Positions 23,086 through 32,110 of a stretch of 64,000 bases of DNA are shown one piece after another (the first letter of the stretch is position 1; every line of letters begins with the position of its first letter). Below the pieces are notes generated by a model that searched no databases, had not been told where the DNA came from, and saw nothing but the letters and a program-made list of their open reading frames with translations. The DNA comes from Protula sp. h YS-2021 (Eukaryota; Annelida; Polychaeta; Sabellida; Serpulidae): contig OX457031.1 of the NCBI GenBank assembly GCA_949752745.1, positions 45,775,257 through 45,839,256 of the forward strand. Reading direction: 5' to 3'. A program made the translations under genes and the position numbers.

Positions 23086-23388
23086 TTAAAAAATATCTTT
23101 CTTATATTTTGTTGATGTTATCCGTTTAGCTGCCTTTCGCCTTCTGACAGGTTTTGCTGGTTTCACTCTCTTTTGTCCTCCTAACCCATCACCAAACACA
23201 CGTTGTGCCACTCGACCTGTAACATCTTTCGCGACATCTTTTGCAGCCTTTTTAAGATGTGGTGCAATGATTTTAGCCCCTGCCTTAAGCAGTGGAATAG
23301 CTTTTCGAGCCAATGATCCCAGTATTGAACCAATACCATCACCATATTGTATTCGCGCTCCTTTAAATCCTGGTAATTCCCCACCCAC
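23086..23388 (-). CDS. Small basic virion-associated protein (pVI/pX-like), 100 residues
   Basis: Intact ORF ending 2 bases before the capsid ATG. It starts GGELPGFKGARIQYGDGIGS, has an amphipathic stretch (LARKAIPLLKAGAKIIAPHL) and a very basic C-terminus (KRVKPAKPVRRRKAAKRI). Polintons carry such a protein next to the capsid gene. It resembles adenovirus cement/core proteins in composition, and a membrane-active or DNA-condensing role is only suggested by the Gly/Leu helix and Arg/Lys tail. Confidence 0.7.
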   Translation of the reverse strand: MGGELPGFKGARIQYGDGIGSILGSLARKAIPLLKAGAKIIAPHLKKAAKDVAKDVTGRVAQRVFGDGLGGQKRVKPAKPVRRRKAAKRITSTKYKKDIF

Positions 23389-23436
23389 TTGACGAAGAAA
23401 ATTGACGAAGAAAAAGGATTGTGTGTGTGTATGCTT

Positions 23437-24190
23437 TCATAATGCTTTTGGTCGAAAATGAAGTTTACATATCACTTTTCCAGTTTGAAATGGAACATCA
23501 TGACCTGTGTCATCCTTAATATTCATTTCTATCACGTCAAATTTGGATGTGTTTACAGGAACATAGTGAGGTTCTCCATAACTTTTCATGATAATGTCTC
23601 CGTCATGTCCTTGTATTCCAACAGAACGTAGCAAAGGAACATAATAATCACCAACAACTTGTGGCTCACAAATACTGCAGTACACATAAAGTGTATAAAA
23701 TCCCTGTTTCACATCGGCTTTATGTTCAGCTGCACACGTTTCATTATACCATTGATCTGGGATAAATCCTAAAATCTCAGCTAATCCAGCGTAGAATGAC
23801 ACTTCAAAGTTATAATTTAGAAATAGAAAAACTCGTCGTCTAATTTTATCATACTTTATCTGAATAGCTTCTTTAAGGTCATCTTTCATAGAATTAACTG
23901 CTTCTTCATTGACTGCATGACATATATCTTGTATGGATCTGTAGTAACCATAAGGAATATTGATTGTGTCAAGAACAGAATCTACAAGTGGTTGTTGTCG
24001 ATACTGAATAGAATAGTCCATTCCATGTCTCATGGTTGTCCATGTATGTGGATATTGAATTTCAGCTAAAGCCACTTCATATTTTCCGTTCAGATAGATG
24101 GTTCGAGGCATAATTTTAAGTCTTGTTGTTGGGATAACAGTTCATACTAGCATTGCTGGGTAAAGTAATGTAAAAAACTTGATGAATCTA
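23437..24190 (-). pseudogene. Polinton minor (penton-type) capsid protein, N-terminus broken
   Basis: The frame 24111-23437 (224 residues) carries the conserved body: YEVALAEIQYPHTW near the start, FYAGLAEILGF in the middle, LYVYCSICEPQVVGDYYVPL, and VPFQTGKVICKLHFRP at the end. Family members have about 25 residues before this. Those are readable upstream in another frame (FYITLPSNASMNCYPNNKT, around 24177-24130), then a TAA and a small deletion before PRTIYLNG. The ATG at 24111 is therefore an internal Met, and the original start was lost. The protein would form the single-jelly-roll vertex capsomer. Confidence 0.82.
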
Positions 24191-24246
24191 TGACAACTAA
24201 ATCGTTTATGTTATGTAGATAGACTAGATGTGTATATACATTACTT

Positions 24247-25009
24247 CATGTTTGACACTCATCATCCTCACTCTCTACATTGTTGTCTACACTGTTGTCT
24301 AAATTGCTATCTACATGATCTACATTGGTATCTACTACTTCTCTCTGACAACAAGCACTAACACACCTAATTTTTCCAGGAATAGTATTTTTATTTCCAT
24401 TTTCTTTACAACAACAACACCATAACTCTTTAATCCATGTTAAAAAATTTTCCTATCCTTCTGGAAACAACTTTTGTTGACGTTGTTGTATCTCTGTTGT
24501 AATATCTTCACGAGTTTTTGGAATATTAGCATCTACAATTTCCTCAATAAACTGCTTCCAACCATGTGGTGGTTCTCGTCGTTCTTTTCTTCTTGTAGCA
24601 ACCAATGCTGCTTTCAACAAATCAATAATGTTGGAATTTGTAATGACAGTACCCGTTTTAAAACAAATTCATTTTTATCTGTCCATCTCGTACCATATTT
24701 CTTAAGTTCTGCTAGAAGTTGTGTTAGTTTTACATGATAAATAGGTTGAAAATGGTTTAGAAACTGTTAGGAATTTTCTGATTTTTCTGCTTTGGATGAT
24801 GTAACAGACTTTTGTCGTTGTTGTTGCGACTGAATTGTTCGCAAATGACGAGCAAGAACTTGAGACATTTCTATTGCCTTTTCACAAGATTGTTTCCCAC
24901 GTAAAAGTTTATTTACTTTCGTTTTGATTTCACCATCTTTTCCCTTCTTTTCTAACAACATTTTATATTCATATTCAGGAATGAGGGCCATTTTCATAGT
25001 ATGTTTCAT
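24247..25009 (-). pseudogene. Conserved Polinton accessory protein with Cys-rich acidic tail (broken)
   Basis: ATG 25009 overlaps the stop of the upstream gene as ATGA. The N-terminus (TMKMALIPEYEYKMLLEKKG) matches the conserved opening of a recurrent Polinton ORF. A TAA ends the first 80 residues at 24767-24769. The same frame continues with VKLTQLLAELKKYGTRWTDK. After a frameshift near 24665 comes VITNSNIIDLLKAALVATRR and GWKQFIEEIVDANIPKTRED. A TAG at 24455-24453 precedes an in-frame tail with WCCCCKEN, a second CC pair and a run of Asp/Asn to the stop at 24247. Function unknown. The helix-rich GTRWT...NIIDLLKAAL block is typical of this Polinton family. Confidence 0.7.
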
Positions 25010-25332
25010 TTTAACAGCAACTGAGCTAACAAGGGTAATGCAAATTTAGCAATAGCTCCAATAAATCCTACTTTCTGATTAACCAACTTCTTCTTTCTTG
25101 GAAATGATATCTTCTTATCTGCCAGTGTGCGTAGAGTATGACGTTCACGCTTGAATTCCTTATACCTTTTTGAGCTTAAGGGTAAATGTCCTCGCAATAT
25201 ATTCAAACAAATTTCAAACAAACTAGTTAATTCCTCCTTAGTAGCTTGTTGTAGCAAGAATTTACGTCGTTTAGGCCCGCTGCGTGCGAGCAAGTGAAGA
25301 AAAGGTTGATTAGCTTGAATACGTTTAGACAT
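25006..25332 (-). CDS. Conserved small basic Polinton protein, 108 residues
   Basis: Intact. It begins SKRIQANQPFLHLLARSGPK and continues with a helical LLQQATKEELTSLFEICLNI, a basic RHTLRTLADKKISFPRKKKL and a hydrophobic C-terminus GAIAKFALPLLAQLLLK that may insert in a membrane. Polintons carry a protein of this layout next to the packaging ATPase. It overlaps both neighbours by a few bases (25006-25009 and 25325-25332), as in a compact viral unit. Biochemical role unknown. Confidence 0.7.
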   Translation of the reverse strand: MSKRIQANQPFLHLLARSGPKRRKFLLQQATKEELTSLFEICLNILRGHLPLSSKRYKEFKRERHTLRTLADKKISFPRKKKLVNQKVGFIGAIAKFALPLLAQLLLK

Positions 25333-25983
25333 CTTGGCTTCGAATGGTCAAGTGACTTGGTTCTTGTTCATACACTACTTTATCAACATATACGTAATGT
25401 GTATCTTTTGGTGAAATGCATGTACGAAGACGTAGTTGATCATTCGTCTTCGGCTTCAAATTAATGAATAAATAGCCATGAGGCTTGCTGGTAGCATCTT
25501 GATAGGATTCTATGAGAAACTGAGATTTTCCAGGATACATTTGTCGCGCTAATGCACTTATTTGTTGACTGTCTCTAGGATTTTTAAACAGAATGATGTA
25601 ATGTGTATTCAAACTAATATTTCGCATTTCTCTATATGATGAAACAAATTATGCACAATAAAAACAATGCTTAGATTTTGATGACTGCTGCCAACACTAA
25701 AGAGACGTGTCATACGCTCATCACTATGACATTTGGTCATTAAGTCATCAATGATGAGTAAGTTTGGCTTTTTCGGGTAAAAGCGCTCTTCAATGTCATC
25801 TGGAATGCCTTGGTAAAATTCCACACCTTTCATTCCCTTATACAAAAGCTGATCTGCTGCATAGAACCATAAAATGGGTTTTGGAGAGGGTTTAATTAAC
25901 TTTTGTTCTAGAATTTCCCTAACTAGAGAAGTTTTACCACTGCCTGTAGGTCCAGAGACCAAACATGTGAATGGATGCTTCAT
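25325..25983 (-). pseudogene. FtsK/HerA-type genome-packaging ATPase (one frameshift)
   Basis: P-loop ATPase that would drive DNA into capsids. The first frame (25983-25609) starts directly with the P-loop: Walker A GPTGSGKT at residues 11-18, Walker B NLLIIDDLM with the DD pair at 79-80, then FIVHNLFHH. A single frameshift near 25625 moves the C-terminal part into 25627-25325 (RNISLNTHYIILFKNPRD, ALARQMYPGKSQFLIESY, HGYLFINLKP). Together this is about 220 residues, the usual Polinton length. All catalytic motifs are present; the frameshift separates the arginine-containing C-terminal segment. The start overlaps the end of the integrase by 4 bases. Confidence 0.9.
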
Positions 25984-27071
25984 TTTTTAATGTCTGTTTT
26001 TTTCACCCAACTGTTAAACTTCTTTGGCCAACCTAACCACTTCACAAATAATTCTTTAACACCTTGTCTTTTTCGTGTTTTCAAAACCTTTTCAATTCTG
26101 TAGACTGATTCAATATCTTTTGCCACTTTCTGCAGTTCTTCTTCATAGAAATGCCCATCAATATCTTCGTCCAAAAAGTCTTTCACACGATACAAGTGTA
26201 TTAATTGCTTCTTACAACGATGTGTGATAATGAAGACTTCTTGCGTCCACTTTATATGATAATCCCGTTGAAATACATATTTCATATGAGAAATGCGAAC
26301 CTGATCACCAATTTTAAATTTGTAGGGTTTTTTCTTCTTCTTTGGTTTTAATTTCAATTTGTCTACATACATATGCTTCCACACTTTCGATTCGTTGTCT
26401 TTACGAATATCTGCAGGAGCATACTTATTAGGGAGGGAGCCATGAGGTCTATGGTTGTAATTATACACTAAGTCTGGAAGGATGTCCATATAACGATAAG
26501 TTTGATTATGTAGGAAATATCGATACATCATTCCCTTTAGAGTACGAATGACTCTCTCAGCAAAGCTGGCTTTGGTTTCATTCTTTGTCGTATAGGCATG
26601 TATTCCCTCCTTCTTCAAAAATGCTTTTACCCATCTGTTTTTAAATTCAGTTCCTTTATCTGACCTTAGAGTTCGTGGTCTTCGTTGTGTTTCATGAAAA
26701 ATCTTTTGAAAGGCTTCTATGACGCTGGCATGTAATTTATTAGGTATTGGCTGCACCCATAAATATTTGGAAAACACATCAATTACAACCAATAAAAAGC
26801 GGGTGTCATCATTATAGGGAGCTGTGTTTCCCATATCATCTAAATCAATATCCCACATGTCATCAATTCCACGTGTAATGACACGTTGCTTTTTAAACCT
26901 GTATTTTACAGGTTGTAGTAAACTGAAGGCATCTTGATCCTGTAACCATTTCTTCACTTGTGAATGATCATGTTTTTTTAATATGTGATAAAGTTTGTAA
27001 GGACCAGCAAATGCCCCGGGTTGGCCAGGTTTAAAGTAAATATTCGTTAAGTAGTCTTTCCACGTCGACAT
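25980..27071 (-). CDS. Polinton integrase (RVE family) with C-terminal chromodomain, intact
   Basis: Uninterrupted 363-residue ORF. The retroviral-type core has the catalytic acids D76 (in WDIDLDDM), D138 (in LRSDKGTEF) and E172 (in ASFAERVIRTLK), with FLLVVIDVFSKYLWVQPI between the first two. A Pro/Gly-containing NYNHRPHGSLPNKYAPADI segment follows, then an SH3-like FKIGDQVRIS part. The chromodomain closes the protein (YRIEKVLKTRKRQGVKELFV ... WLGWPKKFNSWV, residues about 320-360). In Polintons this enzyme inserts the linear element, and the chromodomain may guide targeting by reading histone methyl marks. It is the only long core gene without a lesion. ATG 27071 is the only upstream Met compatible with the family start. 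Confidence 0.95.
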   Translation of the reverse strand: MSTWKDYLTNIYFKPGQPGAFAGPYKLYHILKKHDHSQVKKWLQDQDAFSLLQPVKYRFKKQRVITRGIDDMWDIDLDDMGNTAPYNDDTRFLLVVIDVFSKYLWVQPIPNKLHASVIEAFQKIFHETQRRPRTLRSDKGTEFKNRWVKAFLKKEGIHAYTTKNETKASFAERVIRTLKGMMYRYFLHNQTYRYMDILPDLVYNYNHRPHGSLPNKYAPADIRKDNESKVWKHMYVDKLKLKPKKKKKPYKFKIGDQVRISHMKYVFQRDYHIKWTQEVFIITHRCKKQLIHLYRVKDFLDEDIDGHFYEEELQKVAKDIESVYRIEKVLKTRKRQGVKELFVKWLGWPKKFNSWVKKTDIKK

Positions 27072-27169
27072 GTTAACACTAAATGATCAACACTAGTCAA
27101 CATATCTTGCATTTTATTTTATCAAAATATCTTACATTTTATTTTGTCTTACAACTCAATCAACATATC

Positions 27170-27510
27170 TTACAAATCAAGTATTGACACAATGGTGTAA
27201 ATAATTAGAGTCCATTGATCTTCAATGAACATTAACCAACTACTTAATTCATCTAATGTGATAGCATCTACACCATATTTTTCCCAACGTTGATTTGCAT
27301 TATCTAACACTTTATCTAAATGAATGTAATATTTAGCTTCATTCCAATATGTATAGACACATGCAGAATGACAAGTATGGTCTGAACACTCTTCATTTTG
27401 ACAAGCAGGACATGCTAAACATGCAAACTTTTTTACAGCTAATAACAATTTTTCACAATATGTTTTTTACACAATATATCGTCTCAATGAAATGTCTGCC
27501 ATTATACTGC
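27170..27510 (-). pseudogene. Small Cys-rich Polinton protein, one premature stop
   Basis: ATG 27510 (ADISLRRYIV) is followed after 11 codons by TAA. The same frame then reads to 27170 with a Cys/His cluster CLACPACQNEECSDHTCHSA, likely a zinc ribbon, then YIHLDKVLDNANQRWEKYG and a hydrophobic end. The internal ATG at 27448 gives a 92-residue product that keeps the Cys cluster. It could be a distant relative of the two genes to its right. No known family. Confidence 0.5.
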
Positions 27511-27789
27511 AATATAGATTAACCACCCTCTCACTTCATCAAACAGTCTTGGATCAAATCGAGCAAATTGATATGCTGCTTCCACATCAAACTCCTCAGC
27601 TCCGTCAATGTTTGAAAGCACACACTCTTTGATGAAATTCTCGCGTAATTTTGGTACGTTCAACGTGGAATGAGCAAGTTCCCAATAGATGTCAAAGTGT
27701 TCCAGTTCTTGTTGAATAGATCCAAAACGCGCCAGTTCACTTATCATGTAGTCCACATACGTCTCCTTGAAAAACGTTTCTACATCCAT
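27502..27789 (-). CDS. Small unknown Polinton protein, 95 residues (paralogue of 28623-28931)
   Basis: ATG 27789 is chosen over upstream in-frame Met codons because homology to the right-end paralogue starts here. Shared blocks: VETFFKETYVDYMISELARF, a conserved W, ENFIKECVLS, EEFDVEAAYQFAR and a hydrophobic end GWLIYI. No cysteine cluster and no known domain. Mostly helical by composition. The end overlaps the start of the neighbouring Cys-rich gene by about 9 bases. Confidence 0.55.
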   Translation of the reverse strand: MDVETFFKETYVDYMISELARFGSIQQELEHFDIYWELAHSTLNVPKLRENFIKECVLSNIDGAEEFDVEAAYQFARFDPRLFDEVRGWLIYIAV

Positions 27790-27874
27790 CTTTGTTTCAC
27801 ATATCCATATGATACGTCTGCACACTATGACAGCTGGCAAGCAAATGACTTGCAGTCTTACTCTGCAGATACTG

Positions 27875-28489
27875 TTAGTGAGCAGCACTTGTTGCAGAAG
27901 TTGTCTGGTTACACAACTTGCAATTGTACTTGTGGCAGTGACAATCATAATCCTCAGCATATCCGTAAGCACCACAATATTCACAGGTAAGTCCAAGCTG
28001 ATTTTGCACATCCATATTCTCCAATCGAACTTCAGCCAGTCTTTTCTTGGATAGCTTTGACACTTTCATCCGATTGTCCTTTTGTAGTTTGATAGGAGTT
28101 TTCTTCCCATGACATTCCGTACACGGCTCAGGTTTGGCGAATAAGACTGAGTTGATATTATCAATTTCCTGAAGTAATGTCTCCCATTCACCATCATTCA
28201 TGTTGACGTAACTCGTATATTCTTTCCCTTCAAACAGTGATGTTTGCACAAAACTCACATAGCGCATGTCCAAGTATGAAATCACTTCAAGCCACTTCGT
28301 TTGCATTAAGTACAGTTTGAAGCCAATGTCGCGTAAATTTTTCAATCTCTCACACACAATCTGCCACAAGGATGGTGCTAAAGCAAGCCATCTCTCTCCA
28401 CGTTTGATTCGAAAAAATGGTCCAAATTGCCCATGCTCCACAGCAATGGTTAAGTTTGCACTAATTTTAAAGCTGCTTGTCTTCTCCAT
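27875..28489 (-). CDS. Tandem PC4-like protein with C-terminal zinc ribbon, 204 residues
   Basis: Intact ORF. Two strand-rich repeats come first: residues about 10-50 (NLTIAVEHGQFGPFFRIKRG ... WLALAPSLWQIVCERL) and about 65-110 (KWLEVISYLDMRYVSFVQTS ... YVNMNDGEWETLLQEI). Each closes with a W followed by a hydrophobic helix, as in PC4. After these comes PEPCTECHGKKTP and a cluster LTCEYCGAYGYAEDYDCHCH followed by CKLC, probably binding zinc. The same repeat layout is seen in 20502-21126. Single-strand DNA binding is inferred from the resemblance; the zinc part is seen, its role is not known. Confidence 0.5.
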   Translation of the reverse strand: MEKTSSFKISANLTIAVEHGQFGPFFRIKRGERWLALAPSLWQIVCERLKNLRDIGFKLYLMQTKWLEVISYLDMRYVSFVQTSLFEGKEYTSYVNMNDGEWETLLQEIDNINSVLFAKPEPCTECHGKKTPIKLQKDNRMKVSKLSKKRLAEVRLENMDVQNQLGLTCEYCGAYGYAEDYDCHCHKYNCKLCNQTTSATSAAH

Positions 28490-28622
28490 GGCTATGCATT
28501 GAATGATGACTTCACTTCACCCTTCTAATTTTATACCATCAGAAATTGCAGAGTGAGCTTTCTTATAGTTCCTCAAACATTTTACAAAGTTTTGAATTCA
28601 CTTCAACTCGTCCATTGTTGAA

Positions 28623-28931
28623 TCACACAAGTTCTGATGCATTCGTCGTCAATGGAACGTCATCATCATGATGTAAAATAATTCTAGCACCAACAACTAG
28701 CATGAGCTCGGCTGTCCAAGTTGTATTCGCGCGGATAAATGCTGAATCAATGTCGTAAGTTGATGGTAAAAGTAGTTCTTCACATTCGCGTAGAAACGAG
28801 CGGATGAATTCATCTCTTGGAATTATCTTTCCAACAGCTTCCCAATGCTGATGCAAAATCCAATCAGATTCAAAAGCAGGAAGCTTTGAAAACATATAGT
28901 CAACATAGTTCACTTTGAAGACGTTATCCAT
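28623..28931 (-). CDS. Small unknown Polinton protein, right-end paralogue
   Basis: Met at 28931 starts the region shared with 27502-27789 (DNVFKVNYVDYMFSKLPAF, HWEAVGKIIPRDEFIRSFLR, YDIDSAFIRANTTW, then a hydrophobic stretch). An in-frame ATG at 28967 adds 12 residues and is possible. The mirrored TATA-like GCATAAAT at 28995-29002 lies only 28 bases before that ATG and 64 before the favoured one, which supports 28931. The first gene of the leftward unit. Function unknown. Confidence 0.55.
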   Translation of the reverse strand: MDNVFKVNYVDYMFSKLPAFESDWILHQHWEAVGKIIPRDEFIRSFLRECEELLLPSTYDIDSAFIRANTTWTAELMLVVGARIILHHDDDVPLTTNASELV

Positions 28932-28994
28932 GGTTTCTACACATCGATGAAGAAGTAATGTTGACATTGCTAATGATCAGGTGACAGCAAGCAC

Positions 28995-29002
28995 ATTTAT
29001 GC
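28995..29002 (-). promoter_or_regulatory. TATA-like box at the inner end of the right TIR
   Basis: Minus-strand GCATAAAT in the last stretch shared with the left repeat, where the counterpart is GTATAAAT. One base is changed from a perfect TATA box. It would drive the leftward gene block. Confidence 0.45.
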
Positions 29003-30914
29003 CACCTGGACATACACTGCAGAGACATCTAGCGGAGAGCCATCTGAAAGAATGAAGAAAGGCTGTTAGTAGAATAGTCTGAAACGTGTAAAAACTAAAT
29101 TTGTTAAAGTTGGTTTAGAACCCTGATTTTTACCCTACCACAACATGGTAAAATGTTCAAACTTATTTTATACATCATATGTTGTCAAAAAACTAAATTT
29201 GTTAAAGTTGGTCTAGAACCACCATTTTTGTACTACTATAACTTTAGAACATTCAAATAAATAGCATGCTAAAATGTTCAAACTTATTTTATATATCTAA
29301 TGGTGTTAAAAACTAAATTTGCTAAAGTTGGTCTAGAATCACCATTTTCACACTACTATTAGTTTAGAACATTCGAATAAGTAGCATGGCAAAATGTTCA
29401 AACCTATTTTATACATCATATGTTACCAAAAACTAAATTTGCTAAAGTTGATCTAGAACCACCATTTTTGCACTACTATAACCTTAGAACATTTGAATAA
29501 GTAGCATGGTAAAATGCTAAAAATTATTTTATACATTATATGTTTTCCAAAAACTACATTTGTTAAATGTGCTTTAGAAGTGCCATTTTCCAAATACTAT
29601 AACATAAAACATAACATTGGACTTAACGTAGGGAAAATCCCATTTCTTCTCAAATTTATCGATCGTTCCCACGCTCTGAACGAGTGCACTCTAAACTTTA
29701 TGGATCGGTTTCCCCCACGCTCTGAACGAGTGCACTCTGAAATTTATCAATCGGTTTCCCCCACGCTCTGAACGAGTGCACTCTAAAATTTATCGATTGG
29801 TTTCCCCACACTCTGAGACCTTTCATGTACTTTTTCCTATGCTGTGTGTGTGTGTTTGGTTATTGTAATGGAACCATTGAAATATGACTAATTAAATATT
29901 ATCAGTGAAAATAGACATAGAAATATGGCTATTATGTTAAAAAAAGAGTCACAGAGTCACATAATGTCACAGATCACATAATGTCACAGATCACATAATG
30001 TCACCGTCACATGTTGTCACATAATGTCACAGAGTCACAAAAGTAAACAAAAACCAAAAAAAAAAAACCACCAATCTTCAGACCATGGGTCTGCTTACGA
30101 GTCCTCTGCCCTACCAAGTGAGCTATCAAGCCTCGTCTATTGAACGATCTGATAATGACATACATACTTTAGACTAATTATGTTCACATAGCAATTACAT
30201 ACTCATTACATAGTCATATAGCCATATGATGTATCATAGTCACACAGTGTTACATAATGTTACATAGTGTTACATTATGTTACATAGTATTACATTATGT
30301 TACATAGTGTTACATGATGTTACATAATGTTACATAATGTTACATGATGTTACATGATGTTACATGATGTTACATAATGTTACATGGTGTTAAATTATGT
30401 TACATATGTTACATGGTGTTAAATTATGTTACATATGTTACATAATGTTACATAATGTTACATAATGTTACATAATGTTACATAATGTTACATAGTGTAG
30501 GAAAAAAAGGTCACTTACCACAGCTGTTTTGCCAATTCGTCTCCATGTCTCCAATCTTTCACTTCCTTTCCAAAGAATAGTCAATCTTTCACTTCCTTTT
30601 TCCAAAGAATAACCAATCTTTCACTTCGTCTCCTATGTGTATTCCAGTCAATCCTTCACTTGTTCTCCAACAGTACAACAGGTAAGAGCAACTATTTTCA
30701 CTTTTTTCCATGCGTATCCAACGGCAGCCAGAGCATGAATGAAACATATGTGCACAGGCATTGTGCTCTTATAGGAGTGCTGAATCACATCCTGGGGGGT
30801 CGGTACATGTCATGTCCTGGTCCGGGGGGGGGGGGTCGGTGCATGTCATGTCCTGATCCGGGGGGGGGGGGTTCGGTACATATTATATCTTGATAGACAG
30901 AAGGTGAAAATGAT

Positions 30915-30998
30915 GCCCGAGGGCGGGATCGATCCACCGACCTTCAGATCGTGGGTCCGTTTACGGGTCCTCTGCTCTACCAAGTGAGCCATTCAGGT
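30915..30998 (-). repeat. tRNA-like element 1 in right TIR
   Basis: Mirror of 14083-14166. This copy has a better D-arm (GCTC paired with GAGC) and the T-arm GGTGG/CCGCC. The acceptor has a terminal A-C mismatch and the anticodon stem does not pair. Confidence 0.55.
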
Positions 30999-32110
30999 CG
31001 GAAGGTTAATGATTGGGAAAACATTCCTCATATACGGTTGGAGTCACATGACACATGATTGACAGGTCACGTGACTAATGATGATTGACAGGTCTCGTGA
31101 CTAATGACGTCATGATGATTCATGGGTGACTTAGGGTAATGCTGCTTAGGAGAGTCTTAATATGCCATAACATCATTATGACGTCATGATGACGTCATTA
31201 TAACGTCATTATAACGTCATGATGGTGATGTTATGATGACGTCATTATAACGTCATGATGACCTCATTGACACGGGCGCGCGCTCTATCAATTACCATCT
31301 GGTCCAAAACTGTCATGACTGTTCTGGACCACCCAGTGACGTCATTTTGACGTCATTTCCTGGTCCAGAACTGTCGTTTCTCCCCTACTAATGTGTTTAT
31401 TTTCAACTGTTGGCGGTCGACACTGAAGCCGAAAAGTTACGAAATATACATATTTTTGTGGGTGCAGTCCAAAGGTGAAGGGCTCATAGGTTTCTCGAAA
31501 CCGGTCGTTTATTAACGACGCTTACCGGTCTGAATTCCCCGAATCATTTAAAAATTATTACGTGATATGATATCAGTGCAAAGGTGTAAGCATAAAGAGA
31601 AAACCTATGCATATAAATACTTTTAGAACACTTAACATTTCCAGTTAAAATTCTTTCGTATACGATTGTATAAAGACAGATGCTAAGTTATAAGACTGAA
31701 TTTTGTTTTGCTATCTCTACAGGTTAAAGCTATAACACAGGCAGATTTGATAAATGCGTTTCTGTAAAACCTTTACGACTGGCCTTTTCATCTTGGCATA
31801 GTCAATTTTATTATTCATCTAAAATTGTAAATAGTTCATTCAGAAAAATAAATAAATTTCAGCATTGCTATGGGCGGAAGAGGTTGATCGTAGGAGCAGA
31901 CTGAGATATACGCTTCCGTTGGTGGTCTTTCGGTCGGATTAAATATAGTGTCTTTTATCTTTGGTTTTACTTTTGCACAACAATGACTACAGCGACTAAA
32001 TGCAGAATCGTTTCTTTGCAGGTCGCACCGGCTTTCCACGTACACCATCTCCTTTTGTCATCACCACTCTTGCACAATTCCCGCCATTTCCGGCACATGT
32101 GTATTGCAAT

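Larger units (their letters stand above)
13906..31200. mobile_element. Polinton/Maverick element, near-complete but inactivated
   Basis: A unit of about 17.3 kb is bounded by long inverted repeats (13906-16024 and 28993-31200). It holds the diagnostic Polinton gene set: protein-primed DNA polymerase B, chromodomain integrase, FtsK/HerA-type packaging ATPase, adenain-type protease, major and minor capsid proteins and conserved small basic proteins. Polymerase and accessory genes run rightward (16.1-21.1 kb). Morphogenesis and integration genes run leftward (29.0-21.3 kb), and the two sets converge near 21.2 kb. Most genes carry stops or frameshifts, so this copy should not be autonomous. Left and right outer ends differ by extra GACGTCAT repeats on the right, and I could not define the expected 6-bp target duplication. 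The right limit is uncertain by about 100 bases. Confidence 0.93.
28993..31200 (-). repeat. Polinton right terminal inverted repeat
   Basis: Inverted copy of 13906-16024 with the same modules in mirror order: a roughly 120-bp repeat (29075-29600), tRNA-like 2 (about 30060-30135), TGTAACAT minisatellite (30185-30500), G-run minisatellite (30798-30882), tRNA-like 1 (30915-30998) and a TGACGTCA-rich outer end. Module copy numbers differ between the ends, so the two repeats have drifted by slippage. TGACGTCA units continue to about 31270, and further ones lie at 31335-31355. Confidence 0.9.
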
